Assembly (NCBI RefSeq): GCF_027594545.1
Contig: NZ_CP115160.1
Location: forward strand, 3,481,001 to 3,545,000
Direction: 5' to 3'
Source of the DNA: Algoriphagus sp. TR-M9
GTDB lineage: Bacteria > Bacteroidota > Bacteroidia > Cytophagales > Cyclobacteriaceae
DNA length: 64,000 nt
Shown here one piece after another: positions 7,905 through 16,400 of the stretch. The position numbers were made by a program, and so were the translations under genes. The notes under the pieces are model-generated. The model was given only the letters and a program-made list of their open reading frames with translations, did no database searches and had not been told where the DNA came from. How positions within the stretch are numbered: position 1 is the stretch's first letter; every line of letters begins with the position of its first letter.

Positions 7905-8480
7905 GTGAGCAAAGAACTAGAAAAAGTACCAAAAGAAAAAATCATCCTAGGAATCGATCCAGGAACCAATGTGATGGGGTATGGGGTGATTCTGACTGAA
8001 GGCAAAAAATACAAATTGCTTCAATACGGGGTGATCCATCTGAAAAAATATGGTTCGCATGAGCTGAAGCTCAAAAAGATTTTTGAACGCATCACTGGAA
8101 TCATCGAGGAGTTCCTGCCCGATTCAGTCGCATTGGAGGCTCCGTTTTTTGGGGTAAACGTCCAATCTATGCTAAAGCTGGGAAGGGCTCAAGGCGTGGC
8201 CATGGCCGCGGCTTTGGCCAGAGATATTCCGATCACAGAATACTCCCCAAAGAAAGTAAAGCAGTCCGTCACCGGCAACGGCAATGCTTCCAAAGAACAG
8301 GTGGCAGCCATGCTACAGACCCTTTTCACACTGAATGAACTCCCTAAAATGCTGGATGCCACAGATGCTTTGGCGGTAGCACTCTGTCATCATTTTCACG
8401 AGGGCAGAATCCAAAGCCGGGGCAGAAGTGCAGGCTGGAAATCCTTTATAGAGGAAAATCCCGGCCGGGTAAAAAAATAA
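7905..8480 (+). CDS. ruvC: Holliday junction resolvase RuvC
   Basis: A 191-aa homodimeric endonuclease that cuts Holliday junctions together with RuvAB. The RNase H-like fold carries the catalytic acids: aspartate in GIDPGT (D18), glutamate in ALEAPFF and the DATDAL pair in the C-terminal helix. The start codon is GTG at 7905; the GIDPGT position fits, with about 12 extra N-terminal residues. The C-terminal tail is basic. It is transcribed away from the glycosyltransferase operon. Confidence 0.95.
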   Translation: MSKELEKVPKEKIILGIDPGTNVMGYGVILTEGKKYKLLQYGVIHLKKYGSHELKLKKIFERITGIIEEFLPDSVALEAPFFGVNVQSMLKLGRAQGVAMAAALARDIPITEYSPKKVKQSVTGNGNASKEQVAAMLQTLFTLNELPKMLDATDALAVALCHHFHEGRIQSRGRSAGWKSFIEENPGRVKK

Positions 8481-8506
8481 AAGCCCGGCTAGTAGCCAGG
8501 CTTTGG
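8478..8506 (-). terminator. terminator of the OM barrel gene
   Basis: An 11-bp stem with one mismatch (8480-8490 with 8494-8504) has a T-rich tail on the minus strand, so it mainly ends the leftward OM protein gene; it may also end ruvC transcripts. Confidence 0.65.
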
Positions 8507-8527
8507 GACTTTCCTCAAAATCTGTGG

Positions 8528-9079
8528 TTAGAAATCATATCCTATGGAGATTTTGAACACGTTATTTTTTACGTCCTGGCCAAAGTAATTCAGGTTTTGC
8601 AAGCCGAAATCGTAACTCACCTGGGCGTTTAGACCTAGGGGCAGATTGGCACCCACACCTGCTACACCAGCGATATCATACCCTTTCACACCGTCTGTAT
8701 TGGTGTTGGTATCACCACCTTCCTCATAGCTTCTAGAAACCAATACTGAGCCCTGAGGCCCTGCAAATACATTCAGAAAAGGAAGGAAATTCAATCGAAG
8801 CAAAACCGGCACATCTATGTAATTCAAGCGCTCGGTAGTCGCTCCACCCGGTGCTGCATTGTTTTTATACCCCTTCTGCGCATACTGGATTCCAGGCTCC
8901 AGCGCGATGAAACCTGCGCCAAACTTATAATAAGCACCTACGTGAAATCCCGGATTCGCATCTGTAGATGCAAAATCTGTAAAATTAGGGCTGCTATAGC
9001 CTGCACGTACACCAAACTGAGCATGAGCAGCAGTACTGAACAGTCCAATAGCGAAGAATAAAATCAATAGCTTTTTCAT
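8528..9079 (-). CDS. outer-membrane beta-barrel protein (porin family)
   Basis: A 183-aa protein with a clear signal peptide (cleavage near AHA-Q, residues 18-21) and alternating hydrophobic strands ending in an aromatic residue (GYDF), as needed for BAM-dependent insertion. It fits the small Bacteroidota OM beta-barrel families with about eight strands. Three further members of the same general type occur in this window. Function beyond membrane location is unknown. It ends at a hairpin shared with ruvC. Confidence 0.85.
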   Translation of the reverse strand: MKKLLILFFAIGLFSTAAHAQFGVRAGYSSPNFTDFASTDANPGFHVGAYYKFGAGFIALEPGIQYAQKGYKNNAAPGGATTERLNYIDVPVLLRLNFLPFLNVFAGPQGSVLVSRSYEEGGDTNTNTDGVKGYDIAGVAGVGANLPLGLNAQVSYDFGLQNLNYFGQDVKNNVFKISIGYDF

Positions 9080-9244
9080 AAATATGGATTAAATGGTACG
9101 GTAAATAGTTCTAGTTTCGTCGAAATGCTGATTAAATTAGCCTAAAAGCGGGTAGTTCAACCAAGATCTTTTTAAATTAAGTGATCAAACTCTTTCTAAC
9201 CAAGGGTAAAAACCTTGCCAAATTAGACTTTTAGTAAAAAACTA

Positions 9245-9808
9245 ATGGAAAAATTCTCAAATCTTTTTAACAAATTCCCCACCACCAGCGACGAAGCCAA
9301 GCAGGCATTTGCTGATCATCTTACTGAATTTGAAGTAGAAAAAGGCCATTTCTTGGTTCGTGAAGGACAAATCTGTGATCAATTGTTTTTCGTCGCCAAA
9401 GGAGCTGCCCGAAGCTACTACACCCGAGACAATCGTGACATCACGGTTTCATTTACCCTAGATGAGGAGTTTGTCACCGCTATGCACTCCTTTATTACCA
9501 GAAAGCCTTCTTTTGAAAATATAGAAACCCTAGAGCGAAGTACCATTTATAAAATTTCCCATGATGACTTACAGGCTTGCTTCCTGAAGTTTCCCGAGCT
9601 GGAGCGCGCCTACAGAATGATTTTGGAGCAGTATTACATAGTGCTAGAAGAGCAGCAGATTTTCACCAAATTCAAATCGGCCAGAGATCGCTATTTAGAA
9701 CTGATGCAGTACCGACCCAAGGTGATCCAAAAGGCCTCCGTAGGGCAGATCGCTTCGTTCCTGGACATGACCATAGAAACCCTGAGCCGAATTCGCGCTA
9801 AAATCTGA
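9245..9808 (+). CDS. Crp/Fnr family transcriptional regulator
   Basis: A 187-aa regulator with an N-terminal cyclic-nucleotide-binding-like domain (about 20-120), a dimer helix and a C-terminal helix-turn-helix ending shortly after the recognition helix, as is usual in Bacteroidota. The recognition helix reads IETLSR: E, S and R occupy the positions used by E. coli FNR to read TTGA half-sites. Only two cysteines are present, so an FNR-type iron-sulfur cluster is unlikely. A perfect TTGAC-N4-GTCAA palindrome lies 5 bp after its stop codon, in front of the next operon, which it probably controls (inference). Confidence 0.92.
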   Translation: MEKFSNLFNKFPTTSDEAKQAFADHLTEFEVEKGHFLVREGQICDQLFFVAKGAARSYYTRDNRDITVSFTLDEEFVTAMHSFITRKPSFENIETLERSTIYKISHDDLQACFLKFPELERAYRMILEQYYIVLEEQQIFTKFKSARDRYLELMQYRPKVIQKASVGQIASFLDMTIETLSRIRAKI

Positions 9809-9812
9809 TTTA

Positions 9813-9857
9813 TTGACAAAAGTCAAGGGGCACTTTTTCAGGTTATAGGTAATTTTG
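9813..9857 (+). promoter_or_regulatory. FNR/Crp-like box and promoter of the beta-helix/cytochrome operon
   Basis: TTGACAAAAGTCAA (9813-9826) is a perfect 14-bp palindrome of the FNR half-site type. A -7 box TAATTTTG (9850-9857) matches TAnnTTTG exactly and has no good -33 box. With transcription starting near 9861 the palindrome centres at about -41.5, the classic class II activator position. The start codon follows at 9883. Confidence 0.6.
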
Positions 9858-9882
9858 GCAAAGCCTAATCCACTCCCACCCC

Positions 9883-11175
9883 ATGAAAAAACTACAAGTC
9901 ATCTTATTCGCCATATTTTCTGTCTTCTATTACAGTTGCAGTAGCTCTTCCAATGAGCAAACCTTCGACAGTTCTGAACTCCCAAGAGTAAGCCTGGAGC
10001 AAACAGAAAAAGTAGTGGAAGATTTCATCATGGCTGAGGATGGAGCTACCATAGAAATCCCGGCCGGATTTTATGAATTCAACACCCAGCTGATCCTAGA
10101 CAATAAGTCAAACATCACCATCAAAGGTGCAGGACTAAAACAAACGGTACTTTCCTTCAAAAACCTCAAAACTGGGGGAGAAGGCGTCAAACTGGTAGGA
10201 AATAACATTACCATCCAGGACCTGACCATAGAAGATGCGCCAGGTGATGGAGTAAAAGCGCAACACACCGATGGAATCACCTTCCGCAGGATCAACGTCA
10301 CCTGGACAAACGGAGACAAGTCAAAGAACGGAACTTACGCCATCTATCCGGTGCAGTGTAAAAATGTAATGATTGACGAAGTGATCGCCTCTCACTCCAG
10401 AGATGCGGGTATCTACGTGGGCCAATCAGAAAACATCATAGTCAAAAACTCTCTGGCTTTTGGAAATGTGGCCGGAATCGAAATCGAGAACTGTGACAAT
10501 GCGGAGGTTTTTGGGAATGTAGCCCGTGACAATGCAGGCGGAATATTGGTTTTCAACTTACCGGGCTTACCAAAAGCAGACGGTGCCAAAACCAAAATTT
10601 ACGACAATGACATCATCGAAAACAACCACGAAAACTTTGCGACAGCTATGGGAGAAGGCCCCAATGGCAATACAGTGACCATGATCCCTCCGGGCTCAGG
10701 AGTGATTTTACTGGCTGCCAAAGAAGTGGAAATTTACAACAACCGGATTCTTCGAAACAAAACCACCGGCGTGGCCATCGCCAGCTATCAGATCACAGGT
10801 TTCCCTAGCGAGGCTCCAAACTGGTCTCCATTCACCACCGACATATACATTCATGACAATGAGTATGACCGGACTAAAGGCTTTCCTGATCTCTCCAGAG
10901 AATTGGGGCAATTGATCAGCATCTATAACGCGCATGGCAAGGCTAAAACCCAAGACATCATCTACGACGGGATCTGGGACGAATCCATCAGCGAGGACAT
11001 CAGCACTAACCCTATGCGGATTTGCCTGTCAGAAAGCAACCTTTCCGAACTGTATTTCACGCGTTTTTCACTGATGGACGGAGAAGACAATATTGAAGGC
11101 TTTGCTGATGCATCACCATTCCAAAACTGTACAGTTCCCGTAGCCACAAACGTGAGCGCAATTGCTGAAATGTGA
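9883..11175 (+). CDS. secreted parallel beta-helix lipoprotein
   Basis: A 430-aa lipoprotein (lipobox cysteine at residue 19, followed by a serine-rich linker) that consists mainly of a right-handed parallel beta-helix: repeated NITI, NIIV, NVMI, NAEV and EVEI rungs run from about residue 95 to 330. The family occurs next to SO2930-type diheme cytochromes in many Proteobacteria and Bacteroidota, and exactly this pairing is seen here (4-bp ATGA overlap with the cytochrome gene). The rungs resemble pectate-lyase-like and NosD-like proteins, but no catalytic set is recognised. Probably periplasmic or outer-membrane attached; function unknown. Confidence 0.85.
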   Translation: MKKLQVILFAIFSVFYYSCSSSSNEQTFDSSELPRVSLEQTEKVVEDFIMAEDGATIEIPAGFYEFNTQLILDNKSNITIKGAGLKQTVLSFKNLKTGGEGVKLVGNNITIQDLTIEDAPGDGVKAQHTDGITFRRINVTWTNGDKSKNGTYAIYPVQCKNVMIDEVIASHSRDAGIYVGQSENIIVKNSLAFGNVAGIEIENCDNAEVFGNVARDNAGGILVFNLPGLPKADGAKTKIYDNDIIENNHENFATAMGEGPNGNTVTMIPPGSGVILLAAKEVEIYNNRILRNKTTGVAIASYQITGFPSEAPNWSPFTTDIYIHDNEYDRTKGFPDLSRELGQLISIYNAHGKAKTQDIIYDGIWDESISEDISTNPMRICLSESNLSELYFTRFSLMDGEDNIEGFADASPFQNCTVPVATNVSAIAEM

Positions 11176-12266
11176 TGAAGAGAACTAAGATTACCTGGAG
11201 CCTCAGTATTTCGCTGGCAATCCTGATGCTAGTGCTTGCCTGCAAAAGCGAGCCTTCCACGACTTCTAGCCCAGTACCTGCTTTAGAGGAGGAATTGGCA
11301 GATGGGAAATTTCCCTATCAAAGACTATCCACTTATGGTTTCTTTGCCGGAGAATTGAAGGAATTGACACCTGTAGATGAGGTAATACCCTATCAACCTG
11401 CCTCTTCGCTCTTTACTGATTATGCCTTGAAGAGCCGCTTCGTGTTTTTCCCTGCTGGGGAAAAAGCGATTCTAGCATCCAACGAACTAGACTTTCCTGA
11501 AGGCACAGTTTTGATCAAAAACTTCTATTACCCCGTTGACTTCAGCAAACCCGAGCAAGGCCGAAGAATCATAGAAACAAGGCTTTTGATCAATTCAGAA
11601 ACAGGTTGGGAAGCTTTTCCCTACATCTGGAACGACAGCCAGACGGAGGCTATTCTCAAAGTGGTGGGCGGAGAAATCCAGGTAGATTTTATTGATCATG
11701 AAGGAAAGGATCAAGTGATCAATTACCTGGTCCCCAACAAAAACCAGTGTAAAACCTGTCACAACAAAAACGAATCCCTCGCTCCTATAGGCGTGAAAGT
11801 ACAGCATCTTAATAATGAGTTGGAGTTTAAGTCAGGAAAATCCAACCAACTCGCACATTGGGCTGAGTTAGGAAAACTGGAGGGTTTTGAAGGGGCTGCG
11901 GCACATCCCTCCATGATCAATTATGAGGACAAAAATTTACCACTAGACGATCGGGCCATGGCATATTTAGACATTAATTGCTCGCACTGCCACAGCGCAG
12001 AAGGCCCGGCGAGTACTTCGGGACTGTTCCTTACCTACGATCAAACTGACCCGCGTAAGCTTGGTGTAAATAAAATCCCGGTAGCTGCAGGAAATGGAGC
12101 TGGCACCTTCGATTTTGACATTGTACCGGGCAAAGCTGATGAATCAATCCTCACGCACAGAATGAATTCTACTGAAGTTGGGATTGCGATGCCAGAGCTT
12201 GGGAGAACGACCGTCCACAAGGAAGGCGTCCAGCTGATCAAGGATTGGATTAATAGCATGCAGTAG
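11172..12266 (+). CDS. SO2930-type diheme c-type cytochrome lipoprotein
   Basis: A 364-aa lipoprotein (lipobox VLAC, cysteine 24) with two haem-binding motifs, CKTCH at 193-197 and CSHCH at 270-274. The N-terminal part (about 45-185) contains the conserved YxxLSxYGFF and ASSLFTDYALKSRF segments of the SO2930 family, a domain without known fold or function. It is coupled to the beta-helix gene upstream by a 4-bp overlap and shares its promoter with the FNR-like box. It is likely an extracytoplasmic electron carrier or oxidase component; the partner is unknown. Confidence 0.88.
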   Translation: MMKRTKITWSLSISLAILMLVLACKSEPSTTSSPVPALEEELADGKFPYQRLSTYGFFAGELKELTPVDEVIPYQPASSLFTDYALKSRFVFFPAGEKAILASNELDFPEGTVLIKNFYYPVDFSKPEQGRRIIETRLLINSETGWEAFPYIWNDSQTEAILKVVGGEIQVDFIDHEGKDQVINYLVPNKNQCKTCHNKNESLAPIGVKVQHLNNELEFKSGKSNQLAHWAELGKLEGFEGAAAHPSMINYEDKNLPLDDRAMAYLDINCSHCHSAEGPASTSGLFLTYDQTDPRKLGVNKIPVAAGNGAGTFDFDIVPGKADESILTHRMNSTEVGIAMPELGRTTVHKEGVQLIKDWINSMQ

Positions 12267-12299
12267 GGCTTACTCTCAAAACTCAGGCGGCTGTTTTCA

Positions 12300-12344
12300 T
12301 TCCATAGGAACGAGTGGTAATTATAATCAAACGTTCCTATGGAA
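12300..12344. repeat. 13-bp perfect inverted repeat (REP-like palindrome)
   Basis: TTCCATAGGAACG (12300-12312) and CGTTCCTATGGAA (12332-12344) are perfect inverted repeats around a 19-bp AT-rich loop, 34 bp after the cytochrome stop codon. A second short pair ACCGC/GCGGT lies at about 12405-12424. There is no T tract, so it is not a normal terminator. It may be a REP-type or miniature mobile repeat. Confidence 0.5.
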
Positions 12345-12436
12345 CGTAAAACAAAAATCCAATACTCCAGGACTACCAACCAGCTGTCCCTCTGGAACAA
12401 AAGAACCGCGCTACAATTGTGCGGTGAACTCAGTGG

Positions 12437-12477
12437 ATAAAAAAATGCCCCCAACCCAAGTCGGAGGCATTTTTTTA
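12437..12477. terminator. bidirectional terminator between convergent genes
   Basis: AAAAATGCC (12441-12449) pairs with GGCATTTTT (12466-12474) with A/T tracts on both sides, between the rightward cytochrome operon and the leftward OM barrel gene. Confidence 0.75.
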
Positions 12478-12493
12478 GGTGAATTCCTATTTG

Positions 12494-13087
12494 TTAGAAA
12501 GTATAGCCGGCAGAAAGCTTAAACCCTCTGTTGTACACATCGGCATCACTGTCTTTAAAGATCGGCGTAAAGCCATAATCATAAGAGGCCTGCACATTGA
12601 ATCCCTTTGGCAGGTTATACCCTACACCTAGGACTAGTCCAAAATCAGTTTCCTTAATCGCATCAGAGTCATAAGAAACCGTTCCTCCAAAGAAATCCCC
12701 TTCAAATTTTGATTTGGCCAGGAAGGAAATCTGCGGTCCGGCAAAGAGATTAAAACCTTCTGTAGGGTACATTCTGAAAAGCACCGGAATATCCACATAG
12801 TTTAGAATAGCCCGGCTATCCACAAAATCATCATTCTGCGTGCCTTTTACGGAATAATAAACTCCTGGCTCCAGTGCTAAGCGATCTGTCATAAACAGCA
12901 TGGTGTATCCGCCCAGGTGAAATCCTACTCTATTGGTGTAATCATTCTCTGACACATCATCTCCTCCAAAATTGAAAAGACTGGCCCCTCCACGGACACC
13001 GAATCCTCCTAATTTTTCGGATGATTGGGCTTGAGAAAGCTGGACCATTCCCAGTCCAAAGGCGATAAATAAAAGTACTTTTTTCAT
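12494..13087 (-). CDS. outer-membrane beta-barrel protein (porin family)
   Basis: A 197-aa OM barrel with a signal peptide starting MKKVLLFIAFG and a cleavage site near QAQ. The frame opens four codons earlier, but the MKK start gives a normal signal peptide. Alternating strands and a terminal SAGYTF fit BAM substrates. It shares organisation and phrases (for example a YVDIPVLFR strand and FAGPQISFL) with the barrel at 8528-9079 (YIDVPVLLR, FAGPQGSVL), so the two are paralogs. Function unknown. Confidence 0.85.
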   Translation of the reverse strand: MKKVLLFIAFGLGMVQLSQAQSSEKLGGFGVRGGASLFNFGGDDVSENDYTNRVGFHLGGYTMLFMTDRLALEPGVYYSVKGTQNDDFVDSRAILNYVDIPVLFRMYPTEGFNLFAGPQISFLAKSKFEGDFFGGTVSYDSDAIKETDFGLVLGVGYNLPKGFNVQASYDYGFTPIFKDSDADVYNRGFKLSAGYTF

Positions 13088-13146
13088 AGTCAAATACAAG
13101 TTGGTTTTCGCAACTGTATTCCCATGACCATGCCAAAAGAGGATTA

Positions 13147-14229
13147 TTAATCCAAAGTATCGATGACTTTCTTATCGATGTAGTTAGAATTGAGCAGGCT
13201 CAAAGCCCCCATATATTTCATATCGAAATTTAAGGTATCGCCCACTTGGTAACCATTCGGATTTTCTCCCAAATTAATAATCAACATATCAGAACTACCG
13301 CCGAGAATCTCGTATTTGTCGTCACTGGGAAGCAAGTATTTGGGATCCACATCCAGCAAGCCTAAGTCAATAATCGCCCTGAAAGAGCTTTTACCGTAGA
13401 GCGACTCATCGATTTCCGCTGTTTCCCCCTGCGGGTTAGACGCCAGATTCCCAACGGGTAACAAGGGTTTTTCCTGCATTTCTATAATCTCAGCATGTAG
13501 CTCAAACACATCTCCGTTCATGCCCTCGATAACTTTCTCCTCAAACAGATCCAAGCCAAAATACAAGGTTTCTCCTACGCGGAAGTGGTTGATTCCTTTT
13601 GGCAACTGATGTGTCAGCATCAGCGGGATGGTCACTGAGGTACCGGCAGATACCCAAGGGATTTTCTTGTTGAACTTAAGTTCAATGATCTGCTTGTAAA
13701 GGGACAGTTGAATCAGTTTGTCTGCCGAAGGCATCACCCCGTTCAGGCAATTAAGATTGGTTCCCAGCCCTATCACCTCGATGTTTGGAAGATGGAAGAT
13801 TTGGGAATAAAATTCCACCAATTGTTCGCCCATCACACCTTCGCGAAGGTCACCGGTTTCGACCATGATGATGATCTTGTGCTTCTTTTCTTGCTCTACC
13901 GCCTCCTGACTGATCCAGCGTATGGTTTCCAGCTCGCTATTCAAGCTGACATCTGCAAACTGCACCATTTTACTGATGTTCCTTTTGGACACCGGCTTGA
14001 TGTAGACAGTTTGAATCTCCGGATTGAGTGATTTAACCATAGCCAGATTACTGATCCGGCTATCGTGAATTTCCTTCACGCCAAGGTTAATTAATTCTTG
14101 TAAAAAAAGTCTGTTTCCGCAGAGCAGCTTGGACACTACTCCCCAAGAAACATCATTCTCCTGGAATGTACTTCTAAGAAACTCAAAATTCTCTTTGAGC
14201 TTTGCTTTATTTAAGGTGAGAAAAGCCAT
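13147..14229 (-). CDS. alanine/ornithine racemase-family PLP enzyme
   Basis: A 360-aa fold-type III PLP enzyme of the alanine/ornithine racemase group (related to ornithine racemase and YhfX). The likely PLP lysine is K34 in VVSKLLCGN. An SAGTS segment and the HFRVGETLYFG motif complete the TIM-barrel phosphate-binding region, and a C-terminal beta domain follows. It interconverts L- and D-amino acids; the substrate may be alanine, ornithine or another residue. It is the third gene of a leftward set with a GNAT acetyltransferase (1-bp gap) and a sodium symporter. Confidence 0.85.
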   Translation of the reverse strand: MAFLTLNKAKLKENFEFLRSTFQENDVSWGVVSKLLCGNRLFLQELINLGVKEIHDSRISNLAMVKSLNPEIQTVYIKPVSKRNISKMVQFADVSLNSELETIRWISQEAVEQEKKHKIIIMVETGDLREGVMGEQLVEFYSQIFHLPNIEVIGLGTNLNCLNGVMPSADKLIQLSLYKQIIELKFNKKIPWVSAGTSVTIPLMLTHQLPKGINHFRVGETLYFGLDLFEEKVIEGMNGDVFELHAEIIEMQEKPLLPVGNLASNPQGETAEIDESLYGKSSFRAIIDLGLLDVDPKYLLPSDDKYEILGGSSDMLIINLGENPNGYQVGDTLNFDMKYMGALSLLNSNYIDKKVIDTLD

Positions 14230-14230
14230 T

Positions 14231-14671
14231 TTACTTGGTCAACCTCATTTCAAGGTATTTGTTCGTAAAGCCGATTCTTTCATACAGATTTTTAGCAGGA
14301 TTATCAGGTTCTACGTGCAGAGCAATAGAACCATTGGCCATCTTGATTGCCATTTCCATGATTTTTCCGCCTATTCCTTTGCCTCTTTGCGAAGCATCTA
14401 CAGCGATATAAACCAAAATATTCTCAGGAATATAGCCAGACATACCGGTCTTGTTCATCACCAGCGCACCCAGCAATTTACCATTTTCTCTGGCCATCAC
14501 CACAAAACCTCCTGCATGGAGACTTTGGTCAAGGGCATAGTCTAGGCATTTCATGATATCCTCTTTGGGATCACCATATTTCCCTAAGTGCTCAAAAAGG
14601 AAATCGGCAATTTCATTTTTCTGCAAATATGTCGCAGAATCTATAGTAGATAGAGTTTCTAGTTTGATCAT
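14231..14671 (-). CDS. GNAT family N-acetyltransferase
   Basis: A 146-aa GNAT protein with the acetyl-CoA-binding loop QRGKGIGG around residues 94-101 and the NPAKNLYERIGF motif before the last strand. The acceptor is unknown; sandwiched between a sodium symporter (4-bp overlap) and an amino-acid racemase (1-bp gap), an amino-acid or amine substrate is likely (inference). Confidence 0.88.
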   Translation of the reverse strand: MIKLETLSTIDSATYLQKNEIADFLFEHLGKYGDPKEDIMKCLDYALDQSLHAGGFVVMARENGKLLGALVMNKTGMSGYIPENILVYIAVDASQRGKGIGGKIMEMAIKMANGSIALHVEPDNPAKNLYERIGFTNKYLEMRLTK

Positions 14672-16104
14672 ATAGATTTTAACTTTGAACTGTTATTTTT
14701 TTCGAAATAAATCACTGACACGAAAGTCAGAAAAGAGAGCGTAAGCCCAAATAAATTGGCATCCAAGCCTAGCGGCAAACTGACTTCTGAGATAATCAAT
14801 CCTGCCGTCAAACTCCCGCCCGTAATCATAGATGCAGTAGCTGCTCTGGGACTGGTCTGCCCAAAGAACAAGCCTCCAACTACCGGTACCAATAGGCCTG
14901 AAACCATAAACGCATAGGAATATAACATCAAACTGAGTACTTCCGTCATTTGCCAGGCAATAATTATCGCCACTACTCCAATGGCCAAGGTGAGCAGTTG
15001 TGAGATCCGCATCTCTTCTTTTAGAGATTTGCCTACAAAGAACTTCCCTAGAATATCAGTGGTCAGATTACCAGACGCCGCCATCAGACAGGAGTCTGCC
15101 GTGGAAAGTACCGCTGAGAAATAGGCTGACATCATCAGTCCCAAGATACCGGCCGGTAAGATCTGACTGAGCAAAACAGGAAGCCCCATCTCCGGATCCA
15201 TAGCAGTCGTGAACCCTTCTAAAGCACCCTGCTCCACCGCTACTCTGGATAGTAAACCCAAAGAAACGCCTAAAAGTGCCATAATCGGCCATTCAAATAA
15301 TCCTGCGATGAACCAAGCCTTCTTGGCAGACTTCACATCCCGAGCTGCAAAGATCCGCTGGTAAAGCGTCATACCCACAAACCAAATGGGAATAATCGTG
15401 ATCCCCCAATTGGCAAGATCTTGCCAGGTAAGATTGGAAAAGGAGAAAAACTCCTGTGGCAAAGTGCTCTGAATACCTTCCCAACCACCTACATAATTAT
15501 AGGAAATCGGAATCCCGATAAACATCAATCCCGCCATCAAAATGATCCATTGTATGGTGTCGGTATAGATCACTGCTTTCAGTCCGCCCATCACGGTGTA
15601 CACCACCGCTATGGTTCCCATGATCAGCAGCGCATAGGACAGGTCCAGCGCCTCAAAGGTCCCTGAAGCGAGCTTGGCTCCTGCCAGTAGCTGTGAGGAA
15701 GTAAATCCCAGGTAACCTAGAAAACAGATTACTGCAGCCACTCTCGCTGTAGTAGAATTATACAGATGTCCGATGATCTGTGGAAAGGTGAAAAACTGGG
15801 CAAAGGCAGAATCAGATTTTACCCGGGGAATCAAAACTACTGCGGCCAGCCAAGCTCCCAAAAGTCCCGTGAACAGCATCCAGGAACCAGACAAGCCCAT
15901 GACAAATCCAAGCCCCCCTAAACCAATAGAAAATCCTCCGCCTACATCAGTGGCTACTACAGAAAGGCCTATGTGCCAAGGCCCGATGCTGCGTCCCCCC
16001 ACATAATAATCCTCCTGACCTGAGTTCTGTTTCATGTAAAAATATCCTACACCCAGCATCGCCAGCATGTAGGCCACAAAGATCCCCAGATCTATATAAC
16101 TCAT
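14668..16104 (-). CDS. sodium:solute symporter (SSF family)
   Basis: A 478-aa integral membrane protein with about 13 hydrophobic helices and the SSF signature region, including the YYVGGRSIGPWHIGLS segment near residue 32 and the GGLKAVIYTDTIQ motif near 175. SSF proteins couple sodium influx to uptake of amino acids, sugars, nucleosides or vitamins. It opens the symporter/GNAT/racemase operon, which suggests that it brings in the amino acid the racemase acts on (inference). A promoter lies 46 bp upstream. Confidence 0.9.
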   Translation of the reverse strand: MSYIDLGIFVAYMLAMLGVGYFYMKQNSGQEDYYVGGRSIGPWHIGLSVVATDVGGGFSIGLGGLGFVMGLSGSWMLFTGLLGAWLAAVVLIPRVKSDSAFAQFFTFPQIIGHLYNSTTARVAAVICFLGYLGFTSSQLLAGAKLASGTFEALDLSYALLIMGTIAVVYTVMGGLKAVIYTDTIQWIILMAGLMFIGIPISYNYVGGWEGIQSTLPQEFFSFSNLTWQDLANWGITIIPIWFVGMTLYQRIFAARDVKSAKKAWFIAGLFEWPIMALLGVSLGLLSRVAVEQGALEGFTTAMDPEMGLPVLLSQILPAGILGLMMSAYFSAVLSTADSCLMAASGNLTTDILGKFFVGKSLKEEMRISQLLTLAIGVVAIIIAWQMTEVLSLMLYSYAFMVSGLLVPVVGGLFFGQTSPRAATASMITGGSLTAGLIISEVSLPLGLDANLFGLTLSFLTFVSVIYFEKNNSSKLKSI

Positions 16105-16400
16105 ATCGTCTTTCTATTTGTAACAAAATCTCTCTAGAATATAATTTTTCAAAGGTAAGCAACATGGCTCACATTCAAAATTTTATTGGGTTCAAAAGAT
16201 AAATTTGATCATTCAGTGCAATTGAAGATTGGAATAATTCTAAAACCTAAATCTTTTGGATTGAAAAAGTAGAGGATCAAGCATCCCTTCCAAAAAAATG
16301 AAGCAAACCTGGATTAAAACCCAATCCTAATTCACAGAAAGCTCAGAAGACCTCAATACTCCATTGGGTTCCCACCTATTGCAACAGCCTTAGCCAATCT
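16105..16400. other. gene-free interval between symporter and FemAB-like genes
   Basis: Apart from the symporter promoter at 16150-16178 nothing is seen in this stretch. No hairpin terminator was identified for the FemAB-like gene. Confidence 0.5.
16150..16178 (-). promoter_or_regulatory. promoter of the symporter/GNAT/racemase operon
   Basis: On the minus strand TTG (16176-16178), 18-bp spacer and TACCTTTG (16150-16157), a perfect TAnnTTTG box, precede the symporter start codon by 46 bp. Confidence 0.5.
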
